This document shows, piece after piece, positions 53,971 through 63,993 of a stretch of 64,000 bases of DNA. A program made the position numbers and the translations under genes. Origin of the DNA: Pseudomonas nitroreducens TX1 (lineage in GTDB: Bacteria; Pseudomonadota; Gammaproteobacteria; Pseudomonadales; Pseudomonadaceae); NCBI RefSeq assembly GCF_000313755.1, contig NZ_AMZB01000118.1, forward strand, positions 89,900 through 153,899, read 5' to 3'. Positions within the stretch are counted from its first letter, which is position 1. Each line of letters begins with the position of its first letter. Below the pieces are notes generated by a model that was given only the letters and a program-made list of their open reading frames with translations, made no database searches and was not told the origin of the DNA.

Positions 53971-54347
53971 AAGCACTGAGCATCCGCCAGCCCTGGGCAT
54001 GGCTGATCGTCCAAGGGTTCAAGCCTGTCGAGAATCGGGATTGGCCCACGCGCCACCGTGGCCCATTCCTAGTGCACGCATCCAAAGGGATGACCCGCGA
54101 GGATTACGAAGACGCCCGCGACCTCGCTCAGCTGCAGGGCATCACCATCCCGGCGCCGCACGAGTTGGAGCGCGGCGGCATCGTCGGTGTGGCCACCATC
54201 ACCGGCTGCGTAACCCACAGCCCTTCGCGGTGGTTCTTCGGCAAATTCGGGTTTGAGCTGGCTGACGCCAACCCGCTCCCATTCCTCCCGTTGAAGGGTC
54301 GCCTGGGCTTCTTCGACGTCGACTACCCAGAGGTGTGCCATGTCTGA
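53967..54347 (+). CDS. ASCH-domain protein
   Basis: 126 residues. Typical ASCH start ALSIRQPWAWLIVQGFKPVENRDWPTRHRGPFLVHASKGM, with conserved K18/E21-N-R-W pattern, and GIVGVATITGCV. ASCH folds bind nucleic acid or modified nucleosides; some members are amidohydrolases. Role in the phage unknown. Overlaps the genes on both sides. Confidence 0.82.
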   Translation: MKALSIRQPWAWLIVQGFKPVENRDWPTRHRGPFLVHASKGMTREDYEDARDLAQLQGITIPAPHELERGGIVGVATITGCVTHSPSRWFFGKFGFELADANPLPFLPLKGRLGFFDVDYPEVCHV

Positions 54348-54960
54348 CCTCTTCTACCTGCAGGACAGCCGCAGCAACACCGGAACTCGCGCCATGTTCT
54401 GGAACCTCGGCGGCGGCTACACCTCGAACCTGGACCAAGCCGAGCAATTCACCCTCGATCGCGCGCTAAGGAAGTTCGAGAACCGCGACACCGACCTGCC
54501 CTGGCCCGTTTCCTATGTCCGGCGCCTGGCGGAAATCGGCGTCGACTGCCAATACCTGACCAGGTCGGAAGCGGAGGCCTACCGAGACGAAGACCGCCGC
54601 GTCTATGTGTCCTACGCACGCGAGTGGGACGGCAACGACCTTGTATGGGTCGGAGGCAAAGGACCGACCGCGAACCTCGAGGATGCAATCCACCCCGCAG
54701 CGTCTGACGCTGCCAGCTACAAGCACCAAGGGTTCGAGCTGTGGCCATGCGGCTATATCGTGGAGCGCTCTCGCCCTGTAGTTCGAGCCGCGCTGCTTGA
54801 TCACAAGCAGGCGGAGGCCCAATCCGGTATCGCGTTACCGAAACCGGCACGACGGCGAGCTAAGCAGGCTGCGCAGAACTGCGGAGGATGCGGCCGATTC
54901 CTCAGCGCGTCGCAGGTGTACAGCGACTGCCCGAACTGCGGGGAGAACAACGCTCCATGA
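54340..54960 (+). CDS. phage protein with C-terminal zinc ribbon
   Basis: 206 residues. N-terminal domain MSDLFYLQDSRSNTGTRAMFWNLGGGYTSNLDQAEQFTLDRAL and a C-terminal zinc ribbon CGGCGRFLSASQVYSDCPNCGENN (two CxxC). The first 50 residues resemble small phage proteins that begin FYLQDSRSYVGNDVLWW, seen in other Pseudomonas phages (from memory). Function unknown. Confidence 0.72.
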   Translation: MSDLFYLQDSRSNTGTRAMFWNLGGGYTSNLDQAEQFTLDRALRKFENRDTDLPWPVSYVRRLAEIGVDCQYLTRSEAEAYRDEDRRVYVSYAREWDGNDLVWVGGKGPTANLEDAIHPAASDAASYKHQGFELWPCGYIVERSRPVVRAALLDHKQAEAQSGIALPKPARRRAKQAAQNCGGCGRFLSASQVYSDCPNCGENNAP

Positions 54961-55133
54961 CTGATCAGGCCGACCGCCAGCACATGCTGGAATGCGAGGC
55001 CCGGTACTGGCTCCAGCGTGGGTACATCACGCCGGAGAAAGTCACCGAGCTGCGGGAAATGCTAAAGCGGCGTGGGGAGATCGCCGTCGAGCAGCTGATC
55101 ACGGAAATGCGTAGGCAGTGGCATCTGCGCTAG
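54957..55133 (+). CDS. small phage protein, helical
   Basis: 58 residues: LECEARYWLQRGYITPEKVTELREMLKRRGEIAVEQLITEMRRQW. Resembles the short DUF7696-type phage proteins next to integrases. ATGA overlap with the previous gene; last gene before int. Confidence 0.75.
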   Translation: MTDQADRQHMLECEARYWLQRGYITPEKVTELREMLKRRGEIAVEQLITEMRRQWHLR

Positions 55134-55223
55134 AAACGGCGCCCCACAGTTCTTGGCCCGCTTGCGGGCCTTTCTTTTGCCAGCTTGATAGCGTGGCCAT
55201 TCGTTGTAGACCAGGGAAAGAAG

Positions 55224-56390
55224 ATGGCAGATGGCGTGGAGGTCCGGGGCAACCGGATCAGGGTTTACTTCCGCTACCAGGGCGAGCTGTGCCGCGAGGC
55301 TGTAGCGGGTGACGCAACACCGGAGAACGTGGCCAATGCCGAGCGCCTGGCCGGCATCATCAACTACGAAATCAAGCACGGGACGTTCAGCTACAGCCGG
55401 CACTTCCCGAACTCTCCCAGGGTGCAGACCAACACCCTGGGTCACTACCTGGACCTGTGGCTCGAAATCAAACGCAACGAGCTGGCCCCGTCCGGCTTCC
55501 GCACCCACAAGAGCAAGGTGGAGACGCATATTCGCCCACGCTGGGGCGCCCACCAGGCCGACCAGGTCGACCACCTGGACCTTCAGGCATGGGTGCAGAC
55601 TGACCTCATGGTGAAGCTGCACAACAAGACGGTGCGCGAAATCATCAGCATCCTTGGCCAAGTGTTCACGCTCTACCGCACCCGGAACCGTTCGTCGCAT
55701 GACCCGACTGAGGGCATAACCGTGCGCCTGCCGGACCCGGATGAGGCAGACCCGTTCGACCGCAAGGAAATTGCCGCCATCCTGGGCGTCGAGACAGACC
55801 GCCGGCAGGAGGTCGCCCTCGCACAGTTCATGATGTGGGCCGGTCCGCGCGTGTCTGAAGCCATAGCCCTGGCCTGGGAGGACGTCGACCTCGAGGCCGG
55901 CACGGTGCGATTCCGGCGATCGCAGGTGCGCAGCCACTACAAGGTGACCAAGACCCGCCGCTCAACGCGCGAGATTCGGCTGCTGAAGCCAGCCCTGGAG
56001 GCGCTGCAGGAGCAGAAGGCGCGGACGGCCAACCTACCGCCCGTCGAAATCGAGGTCACCGACCGGGACAACAAGACGAAAAAGCGACAGATGGTCCGGT
56101 TTGTCTTTCACAACTCCGCCACCCGGGCGGCGCACACCAGCTCCGACATCCTGCTGCAGCGTTGGTGGAAGCCTCACCTGGAGAAAGCGGGCGTTCGGTA
56201 CCGCGGCCCGAACAACTGCCGGCATACGTATGCCAGCCAACTGCTGACGTCCGGTGTGGTGCCGCTGGATTGGATCGCTGACCAGATGGGCCACACGTCC
56301 ACCGCTATGATCTGGCGCCACTACGGCAAGTGGATCAACCAGGACGGCCCCGACATGATCGGCCTGCTCGAGCACGCGCTGAAGCTCTGA
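55224..56390 (+). CDS. int: site-specific tyrosine integrase
   Basis: 388 residues. N-terminal DUF3596-type arm-binding domain (MADGVEVRGNRIRVYFRYQGELCREA), SAM-like core-binding domain, and the catalytic domain with R (AGPRVSEAIALAWEDV), K in the beta hairpin (YKVTKTRRSTREI), H-x-x-R (CRHTYASQLL), and H/Y (MIWRHYGKW). ATG 55224 after GAAAGAAG is preferred to the open frame start at 55185. Lies 134 bp from the attR core, so it is in cis with the att site. Confidence 0.94.
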   Translation: MADGVEVRGNRIRVYFRYQGELCREAVAGDATPENVANAERLAGIINYEIKHGTFSYSRHFPNSPRVQTNTLGHYLDLWLEIKRNELAPSGFRTHKSKVETHIRPRWGAHQADQVDHLDLQAWVQTDLMVKLHNKTVREIISILGQVFTLYRTRNRSSHDPTEGITVRLPDPDEADPFDRKEIAAILGVETDRRQEVALAQFMMWAGPRVSEAIALAWEDVDLEAGTVRFRRSQVRSHYKVTKTRRSTREIRLLKPALEALQEQKARTANLPPVEIEVTDRDNKTKKRQMVRFVFHNSATRAAHTSSDILLQRWWKPHLEKAGVRYRGPNNCRHTYASQLLTSGVVPLDWIADQMGHTSTAMIWRHYGKWINQDGPDMIGLLEHALKL

Positions 56391-56411
56391 ATCCACCGCC
56401 CAGAAACGAGA

Positions 56412-56442
56412 AAAGGCAGCCCTGCAAAGGCTGCCTTTTTTC
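56412..56442 (+). terminator. terminator of int
   Basis: AAAAGGCAGCC - CTGCAAA - GGCTGCC followed by TTTTTTCG, 22 bp after the int stop. Confidence 0.88.
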
Positions 56443-56449
56443 GTTACCC

Positions 56450-56467
56450 GTTCCCAAAGTGTTCCCA
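56450..56467. promoter_or_regulatory. candidate integrase arm-type site, right arm
   Basis: GTTCCCAAAGTGTTCCCA, identical to 21159-21176, 58 bp from the attR core; a partial third unit GCTCCCA follows at 56472. Confidence 0.65.
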
Positions 56468-56524
56468 AGGCGCTCCCATTTCGAGGTGCTCTGAGAATTT
56501 CCCTTTGTAGAACAAGTGCTTACT

Positions 56525-56550
56525 TGGTGCGGACGGAGAGACTCGAACTC
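56525..56550. repeat. attR core (26 bp)
   Basis: Identical to attL at 21062-21087; forms the 3' end (CCA and T-arm) of the intact tRNA-Leu gene, so integration preserved the tRNA. Confidence 0.93.
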
Positions 56551-56609
56551 TCACAGCTTGCGCCACCGGAACCTAAATCCGGCGTGTCTACCAATTTCAC
56601 CACGTCCGC
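56525..56609 (-). tRNA. tRNA-Leu (anticodon TAG)
   Basis: 85 nt with encoded CCA. Acceptor GCGGACG / CGTCCGC, D-arm GTGGTGAAATTGGTAGACAC, anticodon loop TTTAGGT (TAG), long type II variable arm and T-loop GTTCGAGTC. Site of prophage integration. Last of the Arg-His-Leu minus-strand tRNA unit. Confidence 0.97.
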
Positions 56610-56661
56610 AGGGTACCGCAGAAACGAAAACGCCAGGCTCTGGGCCTGGCGCTTCGGAATA

Positions 56662-56738
56662 TGGGGTGGACGATGGGAATCGAACCCACGACACCAGGAG
56701 CCACAATCCTGTGCTCTACCAACTGAGCTACGCCCACC
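56662..56738 (-). tRNA. tRNA-His (anticodon GTG)
   Basis: 77 nt counting G-1 and encoded CCA. Acceptor GTGGGCG / CGTCCAC, anticodon stem-loop ACAGGATTGTGGCTCCTGG (GTG), T-arm GTGGGTTCGATTCCCAT. The extra 5' G pairs with discriminator C, the tRNA-His identity element. Confidence 0.97.
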
Positions 56739-56768
56739 ATATTACACTTGCTTGTACCGAACGCCACT

Positions 56769-56845
56769 TGGCGCACCCGGCAGGACTCGAACCTGCGACC
56801 ATCCGCTTAGAAGGCGGATGCTCTATCCAGCTGAGCTACGGGCGC
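56769..56845 (-). tRNA. tRNA-Arg (anticodon TCT)
   Basis: 77 nt with encoded CCA. Acceptor GCGCCCG / CGGGTGC, anticodon loop CTTCTAA (TCT), T-arm GCAGGTTCGAGTCCTGC. First tRNA of the unit. Confidence 0.97.
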
Positions 56846-56946
56846 TTTAGTGGCTGCAACCCTTGCTAAGCAGACCCAGTGGAAACCACCGAATCGGTTG
56901 GCACCGCCTCTTTCGTGTTTCAGGCTGTGCTCGGCAAGCGGGGCGC

Positions 56947-56975
56947 ATGTTATCGACGAGGCCATACCCCGTCAA
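56947..56975 (-). promoter_or_regulatory. promoter of the tRNA operon
   Basis: Minus strand: -35 TTGACG, 17-bp spacer, -10 TAACAT, then a GC-rich discriminator GCGCCCCGC typical of stringently controlled stable RNA promoters. An A/T-rich stretch (56979-57000) upstream could act as an UP element. The 56846-57107 gap holds this promoter and the folD leader. Confidence 0.75.
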
Positions 56976-57107
56976 CAACTTTTTTAAAAAAAATTCAAAG
57001 AGATAAAGGAGTTACGCCAAATCGGGGGCTCCCGCCTTTGCCTTATGGAGGCAGCGTGCGAAAATGCGCGCCTTCTTTTCACCCGCCTTAATGGTTATCC
57101 CCCCGAC

Positions 57108-57962
57108 ATGACTGCAAAACTGATCGACGGCAAAGCGATCGCCGCCAGCCTCCGCCAGCAGATTGGCCAACGCGTCACTGAACGCCGCCAGCAAGGACTG
57201 CGCATCCCCGGCCTGGCTGTGATCCTGGTCGGTAGCGACCCCGCCTCTCAGGTCTATGTCGCGCACAAGCGCAAGGACTGCGAAGAGGTCGGCTTCCTCT
57301 CCCAGGCGTACGACCTCCCCGCCAGCACCACACAGCAAGAGCTGCTGGCGCTGATCGACCGCCTGAACGCCGACCCGGCGATCGACGGCATCCTCGTCCA
57401 ACTGCCCCTCCCTGCCCATCTCGACGCCTCCCAGTTGTTGGAACGCATCAGCCCGGACAAGGATGTGGACGGCTTCCATCCCTTCAACATCGGCCGCCTG
57501 GCCCAGCGCATCCCGCTGCTGCGCCCCTGTACCCCGAAAGGCATCATGACCCTGCTGCAAAGCACCGGCGTCGACCTTTACGGCATGGACGCAGTGGTCG
57601 TGGGCGCGTCGAACATCGTCGGCCGCCCCATGGCACTGGAACTACTGCTGGGCGGCTGCACCGTCACCGTAACCCACCGCTTCACCCGTGACCTGGCCGA
57701 GCACGTACGCCGCGCCGATCTGGTGGTCGTGGCCGCCGGCAAGCCGGGCCTGGTCAAGGGCGAGTGGATCAAGGAGGGTGCCATCGTCATCGACGTGGGC
57801 ATCAACCGCCAGGAAGACGGCAAACTGGTGGGCGACGTGGAATACGATGTGGCCGCCGAGCGCGCCAGCTGGATCACCCCGGTGCCGGGCGGCGTCGGCC
57901 CGATGACCCGCGCCTGCCTGCTGGAAAACACCCTCTACGCCGCCGAACACCTGCACACCTGA
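57108..57962 (+). CDS. folD: methylenetetrahydrofolate dehydrogenase / methenyltetrahydrofolate cyclohydrolase
   Basis: 284 residues, the normal FolD length. Interconverts 5,10-methylene- and 10-formyl-tetrahydrofolate with NADP. Catalytic Y50 and K54 ([17 protein letters not shown]), substrate loop [10 protein letters not shown], and Rossmann motif [18 protein letters not shown] are all present. Start [13 protein letters not shown] at 57108; the longer open frame is not supported. First chromosomal protein gene right of the tRNA cluster. Confidence 0.96.
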   Translation: MTAKLIDGKAIAASLRQQIGQRVTERRQQGLRIPGLAVILVGSDPASQVYVAHKRKDCEEVGFLSQAYDLPASTTQQELLALIDRLNADPAIDGILVQLPLPAHLDASQLLERISPDKDVDGFHPFNIGRLAQRIPLLRPCTPKGIMTLLQSTGVDLYGMDAVVVGASNIVGRPMALELLLGGCTVTVTHRFTRDLAEHVRRADLVVVAAGKPGLVKGEWIKEGAIVIDVGINRQEDGKLVGDVEYDVAAERASWITPVPGGVGPMTRACLLENTLYAAEHLHT

Positions 57963-57980
57963 CAGGTTTCGACGAGCATG

Positions 57981-58009
57981 AAAAAGGCCGCTGATCAGCG
58001 GCCTTTTTC
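57981..58009. terminator. bidirectional terminator between folD and cysS
   Basis: AAAAAGGCCGCTGATCAGCGGCCTTTTT, a perfect palindrome with A and T tracts, between convergent genes. Confidence 0.92.
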
Positions 58010-58024
58010 ATTTTCAAGGAGCTA

Positions 58025-59413
58025 TTACTCGGCGAGACGCCAAGTGGTACCGCCCTTGCCGTCTTCCAGCACCACGCCCAGAGCGGTCAACTCATCGCGG
58101 ATACGGTCGGATTCGGCCCAGTTCTTCGCCGCGCGGGCATCCAGGCGTGCCTGGATCAACGCCTCGACCTGTTCCGCGTCGACCTTGCCGGCCGCGCCAG
58201 CCTGGAGGAACTCGTCGGCATCCAGCTGCAGCACGCCCAGTAGGGCACCCAGCTCACGCACGCGCGCTGCCAATGCAGCAGCTGCCGCCGGATCGCTTTC
58301 GCGCAGGCGGTTGACCTCGCGGACCATCTCGAACAGCACGGCAACCGCTTCCGGCGTACCGAAGTCGTCGTCCATTGCACTACCAAAGCGCGCGACAAAT
58401 TCCTCGCCACCCTCGGCCGCCGCCTGTGGCAGGCCTCGCAGCGCGGTGTAGAAACGCTCCAGCGCGCCCCTGGCTTCCTTCAGGTTGTCTTCGGAGTAGT
58501 TGATCGGGCTGCGGTAATGGCTCGATACCAGCAGGAAGCGCACGACTTCCGGGTGGTATTTCTCCAGCACTTCGCGGATGGTGAAGAAGTTGCCCAGGGA
58601 CTTGGACATCTTCTCGCCGTCCACGCGCACCGCTCCGGCATGCATCCAGCTGGCCGCGTAGAGCTTGCCGGTGGCCGCCTCGCTCTGGGCGATCTCGTTC
58701 TCGTGGTGCGGGAACACCAGGTCAGGGCCGCCGCCGTGGATGTCGAAGGTCTCGCCCAGGCAGCAGGTGGACATCACCGAGCACTCGATGTGCCAGCCGG
58801 GACGCCCGGCGCCCCACGGAGATTCCCAGCTCGGCTCGCCCGGCTTGGCGCCCTTCCAGAGCACGAAGTCCAGCGGATCCTCCTTGGATTCGTCGACCTC
58901 GATCCGCGCACCGATACGCAGGTCTTCGATCTTCTTGCGCGACAGCTTGCCGTAGCCGGCGAACTTGCCGACCCGATAGTAGACGTCGCCATTGCCCGGC
59001 GCGTAGGCGTAGCCCTTGTCGATCAGGGTCTGGATCATCTCGTGCATGCCGGCGATGTGGCCGGTGGCGCGCGGCTCGATGTCCGGTCGCAGGACCGACA
59101 GGCGCGCCTCGTCCTCGTGCATCGCGGCGATCATGCGGGCGGTCAGGTCTTCGAACGATTCGCCGTTCTCCTGGGCACGACGGATGATCTTGTCGTCGAT
59201 GTCGGTGATGTTGCGCACGTAGGTCAGGTCAAAACCGCGGTGGCGCAGCCAGCGGGCAATGACGTCGAATGCCACCATCACGCGGGCATGGCCGATGTGG
59301 CAGAAGTCGTACACGGTCATGCCGCACACGTACATGCGCACCTGGTTGCCGACCAGCGGCTTGAAGACGTCCTTGGTCTTGGACAGCGTGCTGTAGATCT
59401 GCAAGTCAGCCAT
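58025..59413 (-). CDS. cysS: cysteinyl-tRNA synthetase
   Basis: 462 residues (E. coli 461). Class I synthetase with HIGH motif HIGHAR, zinc-binding Cys and His residues ([27 protein letters not shown]), and KMSKS as [11 protein letters not shown]-terminal anticodon-binding domain present. Charges tRNA-Cys. Immediately downstream of glnS, 3 bp apart, so co-transcribed. Confidence 0.96.
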   Translation of the reverse strand: MADLQIYSTLSKTKDVFKPLVGNQVRMYVCGMTVYDFCHIGHARVMVAFDVIARWLRHRGFDLTYVRNITDIDDKIIRRAQENGESFEDLTARMIAAMHEDEARLSVLRPDIEPRATGHIAGMHEMIQTLIDKGYAYAPGNGDVYYRVGKFAGYGKLSRKKIEDLRIGARIEVDESKEDPLDFVLWKGAKPGEPSWESPWGAGRPGWHIECSVMSTCCLGETFDIHGGGPDLVFPHHENEIAQSEAATGKLYAASWMHAGAVRVDGEKMSKSLGNFFTIREVLEKYHPEVVRFLLVSSHYRSPINYSEDNLKEARGALERFYTALRGLPQAAAEGGEEFVARFGSAMDDDFGTPEAVAVLFEMVREVNRLRESDPAAAAALAARVRELGALLGVLQLDADEFLQAGAAGKVDAEQVEALIQARLDARAAKNWAESDRIRDELTALGVVLEDGKGGTTWRLAE

Positions 59414-59416
59414 GCC

Positions 59417-61099
<1,683 letters not shown>

Positions 61100-61220
61100 G
61101 GTGTCCTTGATCATGCTGGTGTTCGGCCAGGGTAGGCCAGCCAAACCAAAGCGCTTATCATAGCCGAAGCTGTCAACCCCCTGACAGGCCTTCGATTTTT
61201 CAAAAGAGCGGATTTCCCTG
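61100..61220. promoter_or_regulatory. divergent promoter region, glnS / ppiB
   Basis: 121 bp between opposite starts. Contains the inverted repeat CTGTCA-ACCCCC-TGACAG at 61170-61187 and a minus-strand TATGAT at about 61157-61162 that could be a -10 for glnS. The plus-strand promoter of ppiB was not resolved. Confidence 0.5.
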
Positions 61221-61727
61221 ATGACTACCACCGTCAAACTGCAGACCAATTTCGGCGATATCACCCTTGAACTCTTCGACGACAAGGCGCCGGAAACCGT
61301 GGCCAACTTCAAGGAGTACGTGAAGGCCGGCCATTACGACAACACCGTGTTCCACCGCGTGATCAACAACTTCATGATCCAGGGCGGCGGTTTCGAGCCC
61401 GGCATGAAGCAGAAGACCACCCGCAAGTCGATCAAGAACGAAGCCAACAACGGCGTCGGCAACAAGATCGGTACCGTTGCCATGGCCCGTACCATGGAGC
61501 CGCATTCGGCCAGCGCGCAGTTCTTCATCAACGTCGCCGACAACGACTTCCTCAACCACAGCGCGCCGACCGTGCAGGGTTGGGGCTACTGCGTATTCGG
61601 TGAAGTGAAGGACGGCATGGACGTGGTCAACAAGATCAAGACCGTTGCCACCACCATGCGCTCCGGCCACCAGGACGTACCGGCCGACGACGTGATCATC
61701 GAGAAAGCAGAAGTCATCGGCGAGTGA
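61221..61727 (+). CDS. ppiB: cytoplasmic cyclophilin peptidyl-prolyl isomerase B
   Basis: 168 residues, no signal peptide. Cyclophilin core: [17 protein letters not shown] with catalytic Arg, then [17 protein letters not shown] with Q and F active-site residues. W-for-F style loop [10 protein letters not shown] as in bacterial PpiB. Catalyses Xaa-Pro isomerisation. Followed 4 bp later by lpxH. Confidence 0.95.
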   Translation: MTTTVKLQTNFGDITLELFDDKAPETVANFKEYVKAGHYDNTVFHRVINNFMIQGGGFEPGMKQKTTRKSIKNEANNGVGNKIGTVAMARTMEPHSASAQFFINVADNDFLNHSAPTVQGWGYCVFGEVKDGMDVVNKIKTVATTMRSGHQDVPADDVIIEKAEVIGE

Positions 61728-61731
61728 GTCG

Positions 61732-62454
61732 ATGAGCGTCCTGTTCATCTCGGACCTGCATCTTGAAGCGGAACGCCCGGACATCACCCGGGCGTTCTTG
61801 CATTTCCTTTCCACCCGCGCCCGCAAGGCGCAGGCGCTGTATATCCTCGGCGACTTCTTCGAAGCCTGGATCGGCGACGATGGCATGGACGAGTTCCAGC
61901 ACTCCATCGCCCGCGCCCTGCGCGAACTGTCCGACCACGGCACGCGTGTTTACCTCATGCACGGCAACCGCGACTTCCTGATCGGCCAGGCTTTCTGCCG
62001 CGAAGCCGGCTGCACCCTGCTGCGCGACCCGAGCCTGATCGACCTGGACGGCGAGAAGATCCTGCTGATGCACGGCGACAGCCTGTGCACCCTCGATGCA
62101 GCCTATATGAAGCTGCGCCGCTGGCTGCGCAACCCGCTGAGCCTGTTCATCCTGCGCAACCTGCCGTTGGCCACCCGCCACAAGCTGGCCCGCAAGCTGC
62201 GCAAGGAAAGCCGCGCACAGACCCGCATGAAGGCCAGCGAGATCGTCGACGTCACCCCGGCGGAAGTGGAGAAGATCATGCGCGACAAGGGCGTACGCAT
62301 CCTGATCCACGGACATACCCACCGTCCCGCCGTCCACGAACTGGAAATCGATGGCCGCCCCGCGCGGCGAATCGTCCTCGGCGACTGGGGCAGCCAGGGC
62401 TGGGCCCTGGAAGCCGACGAGCAGGGCCTGCAGCAGGCGCCCTTCCCGCTCTGA
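61732..62454 (+). CDS. lpxH: UDP-2,3-diacylglucosamine hydrolase
   Basis: 240 residues. Fourth step of lipid A synthesis, making lipid X and UMP. Calcineurin-like metal ligands visible: D8, H10 (SDLHLE), D41 (GDFFEAW), N79 (MHGNRDF), H114 (MHGDSLC) and the HGHTHR pair near 195. Membrane-associated cytoplasmic enzyme. Probably co-transcribed with ppiB. Confidence 0.96.
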   Translation: MSVLFISDLHLEAERPDITRAFLHFLSTRARKAQALYILGDFFEAWIGDDGMDEFQHSIARALRELSDHGTRVYLMHGNRDFLIGQAFCREAGCTLLRDPSLIDLDGEKILLMHGDSLCTLDAAYMKLRRWLRNPLSLFILRNLPLATRHKLARKLRKESRAQTRMKASEIVDVTPAEVEKIMRDKGVRILIHGHTHRPAVHELEIDGRPARRIVLGDWGSQGWALEADEQGLQQAPFPL

Positions 62455-62462
62455 ACCATCCT

Positions 62463-62481
62463 GGCCACTGCAATGGTGGCC
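62463..62481 (+). terminator. weak hairpin after lpxH
   Basis: 6-bp stem GGCCAC / GTGGCC with 7-nt loop, followed by TTCTGATGTT, 9 bp past the stop. Confidence 0.5.
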
Positions 62482-62578
62482 TTCTGATGTTAACCGACTC
62501 GCACTGTAAGACCTTTCCTATTGACCAGGACCTGCCGTCTTCAGCAGCATTGCGGGTTTGCTCACTCAAGGAAGAAAC

Positions 62579-63910
62579 ATGCTGGTCTCCAAAGGAAATC
62601 TCATCAAATTCGGCGCGGCGCCGCTGGCGCTGGTCGCCGCTGGCTTCATCCTGTTCAACGGCGTCTTCTTCTATAACGAAGCCGGCTTCATGACCCACGT
62701 GCGGACCATCTTCGGCGACGAGAAGATCGTCGACGATGTCGGCTACGCCACCAAGTGGTTCGGCCGGGCCACCACCTGGAAGAAAGCCATCAGCGTGCAG
62801 TCCGTGCTGCTTATGGACGATAACGACAACAACCCGGACAACGACGGGCTGGGCGCCACCATCGAAGCCTTCCCCATCGTCTTCCTCGGCAATGTCGACG
62901 CCAAGGTCGAGTCCTCTGCGCGCTTCCGCCTGCCCGGCGGCGACCAGTTCCTGAAGATGGCCCAGGAATACCGCAACCCGGACAATTTCATCCGCACCGC
63001 ACTGGTCCCGGCGATCAAGGAAACCCTGCAGGCCACCGCCTCGCTGATGACTGCCGACGATTACTACGCCGGCGCCCGCAGCGAGTTCGCCGCGGAGTTC
63101 GAGAACCAGCTCAACGACGGCCTGTACCTGATCAAGCGTAAGGAAGTCCGCGGCCCGCGCGGCGCCTTACCGCACCAGACCGCGATCCTGCAGGCCGGCA
63201 CCGAACAGGGCAGCTTCGGGGACAACAATGCCAGCCAGTTCGTCACCGAGAAGGTCACCGACGCCAAAGGCATCCCGGTGCGCAAACAGCAGCAATTCCG
63301 CAAGTTCGGCGTGGAAGTGGTGGAGGCGCGCATCACCAACGTCGACCCGAATCCGCAGTACAAGCAGCGCATGGTCAAGGTGCAGCAGGCCCTGGCCGAG
63401 CTGGCGGTGGCTCGCCAGAACCGCCTGAAGGAAGAGGAAGAGAAGCTGCTGGTCACCGCCCGCGGCGAGAAGGAAGTGGAAGCCAAGCGCCAGGAAACCC
63501 TGCGCGACCAGATCGAGCGCACCACCCAGGCAGAGACCGAGAAGCAGCTGGCGGTGATCAATGCCGAGCGCGAGAAGCAGCGCGCCGAGATCGAGAAGCA
63601 GACTGCCGAGCTGCTGCGTGACAAGGCCGCCGTGACCGCGCAGGCCACCAAGATCACCGCCGACGCCGATGCTTATGCCCGCGAAGCGGTGATCAAGGCG
63701 GACGGCGCGCTGCAGCCCAAACTGGACGCGCTGATCGCCATCAACAAGGTCTGGGCCGAAGCCGCTGCCCAGGCGCCGGTGCCGAGCGTGATGATGGCCG
63801 GCGGGCAGAACAGCGCCAGCAGCCGTCAGGACGAAATCGGCCAGTTGATGGGCGTGTTGGCGACCAAGGCCGCGCGTGACCTGGCGCTGGACCTGAAGGT
63901 GAAGGACTGA
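62579..63910 (+). CDS. SPFH/band 7 domain membrane protein
   Basis: 443 residues. One N-terminal transmembrane helix (APLALVAAGFILFNGVFFY), an SPFH (prohibitin/flotillin-like) domain to about residue 250 (VDAKVESSARFRLPGG), then a long Glu/Lys/Ala-rich coiled coil (KEEEEKLLVTARGEKEVEAK) and a short helical end. Probably a membrane-microdomain scaffold; no specific role known to me. Strong AAGGAAG before ATG 62579; separate from lpxH by a 124-bp gap. Confidence 0.85.
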   Translation: MLVSKGNLIKFGAAPLALVAAGFILFNGVFFYNEAGFMTHVRTIFGDEKIVDDVGYATKWFGRATTWKKAISVQSVLLMDDNDNNPDNDGLGATIEAFPIVFLGNVDAKVESSARFRLPGGDQFLKMAQEYRNPDNFIRTALVPAIKETLQATASLMTADDYYAGARSEFAAEFENQLNDGLYLIKRKEVRGPRGALPHQTAILQAGTEQGSFGDNNASQFVTEKVTDAKGIPVRKQQQFRKFGVEVVEARITNVDPNPQYKQRMVKVQQALAELAVARQNRLKEEEEKLLVTARGEKEVEAKRQETLRDQIERTTQAETEKQLAVINAEREKQRAEIEKQTAELLRDKAAVTAQATKITADADAYAREAVIKADGALQPKLDALIAINKVWAEAAAQAPVPSVMMAGGQNSASSRQDEIGQLMGVLATKAARDLALDLKVKD

Positions 63911-63924
63911 GTCGGTATCTGTTG

Positions 63925-63993
63925 GAGCGAGCTTGCTCGCGAATGTATTTCCCAGAAGCTCCGGCGCTGGGCTGGTTCGCGAGCAAGCTCGCT
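63925..63993. repeat. REP doublet (REPIN-like)
   Basis: GAGCGAGCTTGCTCGCGAA at 63925-63943 and its inverted partner TTCGCGAGCAAGCTCGC at 63976-63992, separated by 32 bp. Each unit has its own short palindrome and the two are in opposite orientation, as in REPINs of many Pseudomonas species. Just past the SPFH gene stop. Confidence 0.88.

Larger units (their letters stand above)
21062..56550. mobile_element. P2/phiCTX-like prophage integrated in tRNA-Leu(TAG)
   Basis: 35.5 kb bounded by a 26-bp direct repeat identical to the 3' end of tRNA-Leu. Left to right: integrase arm site, GGTAATT cluster, cos candidate, SOS-box gene, P2-order head, lysis and tail genes (Q to D), repressor switch, Ogr-like activator, primase-helicase, accessory genes, integrase. 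No structural gene looks broken, so the element may be inducible. In PAO1 the tig-folD interval holds, from memory, parRS and PA1797; these are absent here. Confidence 0.95.

Noticed and set aside
21062..56550. CRISPR arrays, insertion sequences and toxin-antitoxin pairs inside the prophage.
   Set aside because: No regular repeat-spacer pattern, no transposase and no recognisable TA pair were seen; the four leaders at 50129-53115 are irregularly spaced and precede genes.
56525..56609. Prophage insertion considered to have inactivated tRNA-Leu.
   Set aside because: The 26-bp core restores the whole 3' end including CCA, and the upstream tRNA promoter is intact.
61170..61187. Inverted repeat CTGTCA-ACCCCC-TGACAG between glnS and ppiB as a possible second SOS box or operator.
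   Set aside because: Arms do not match CTG-N10-CAG with TA-rich core, and no other copy is seen in the window; kept only as a note in the promoter region.
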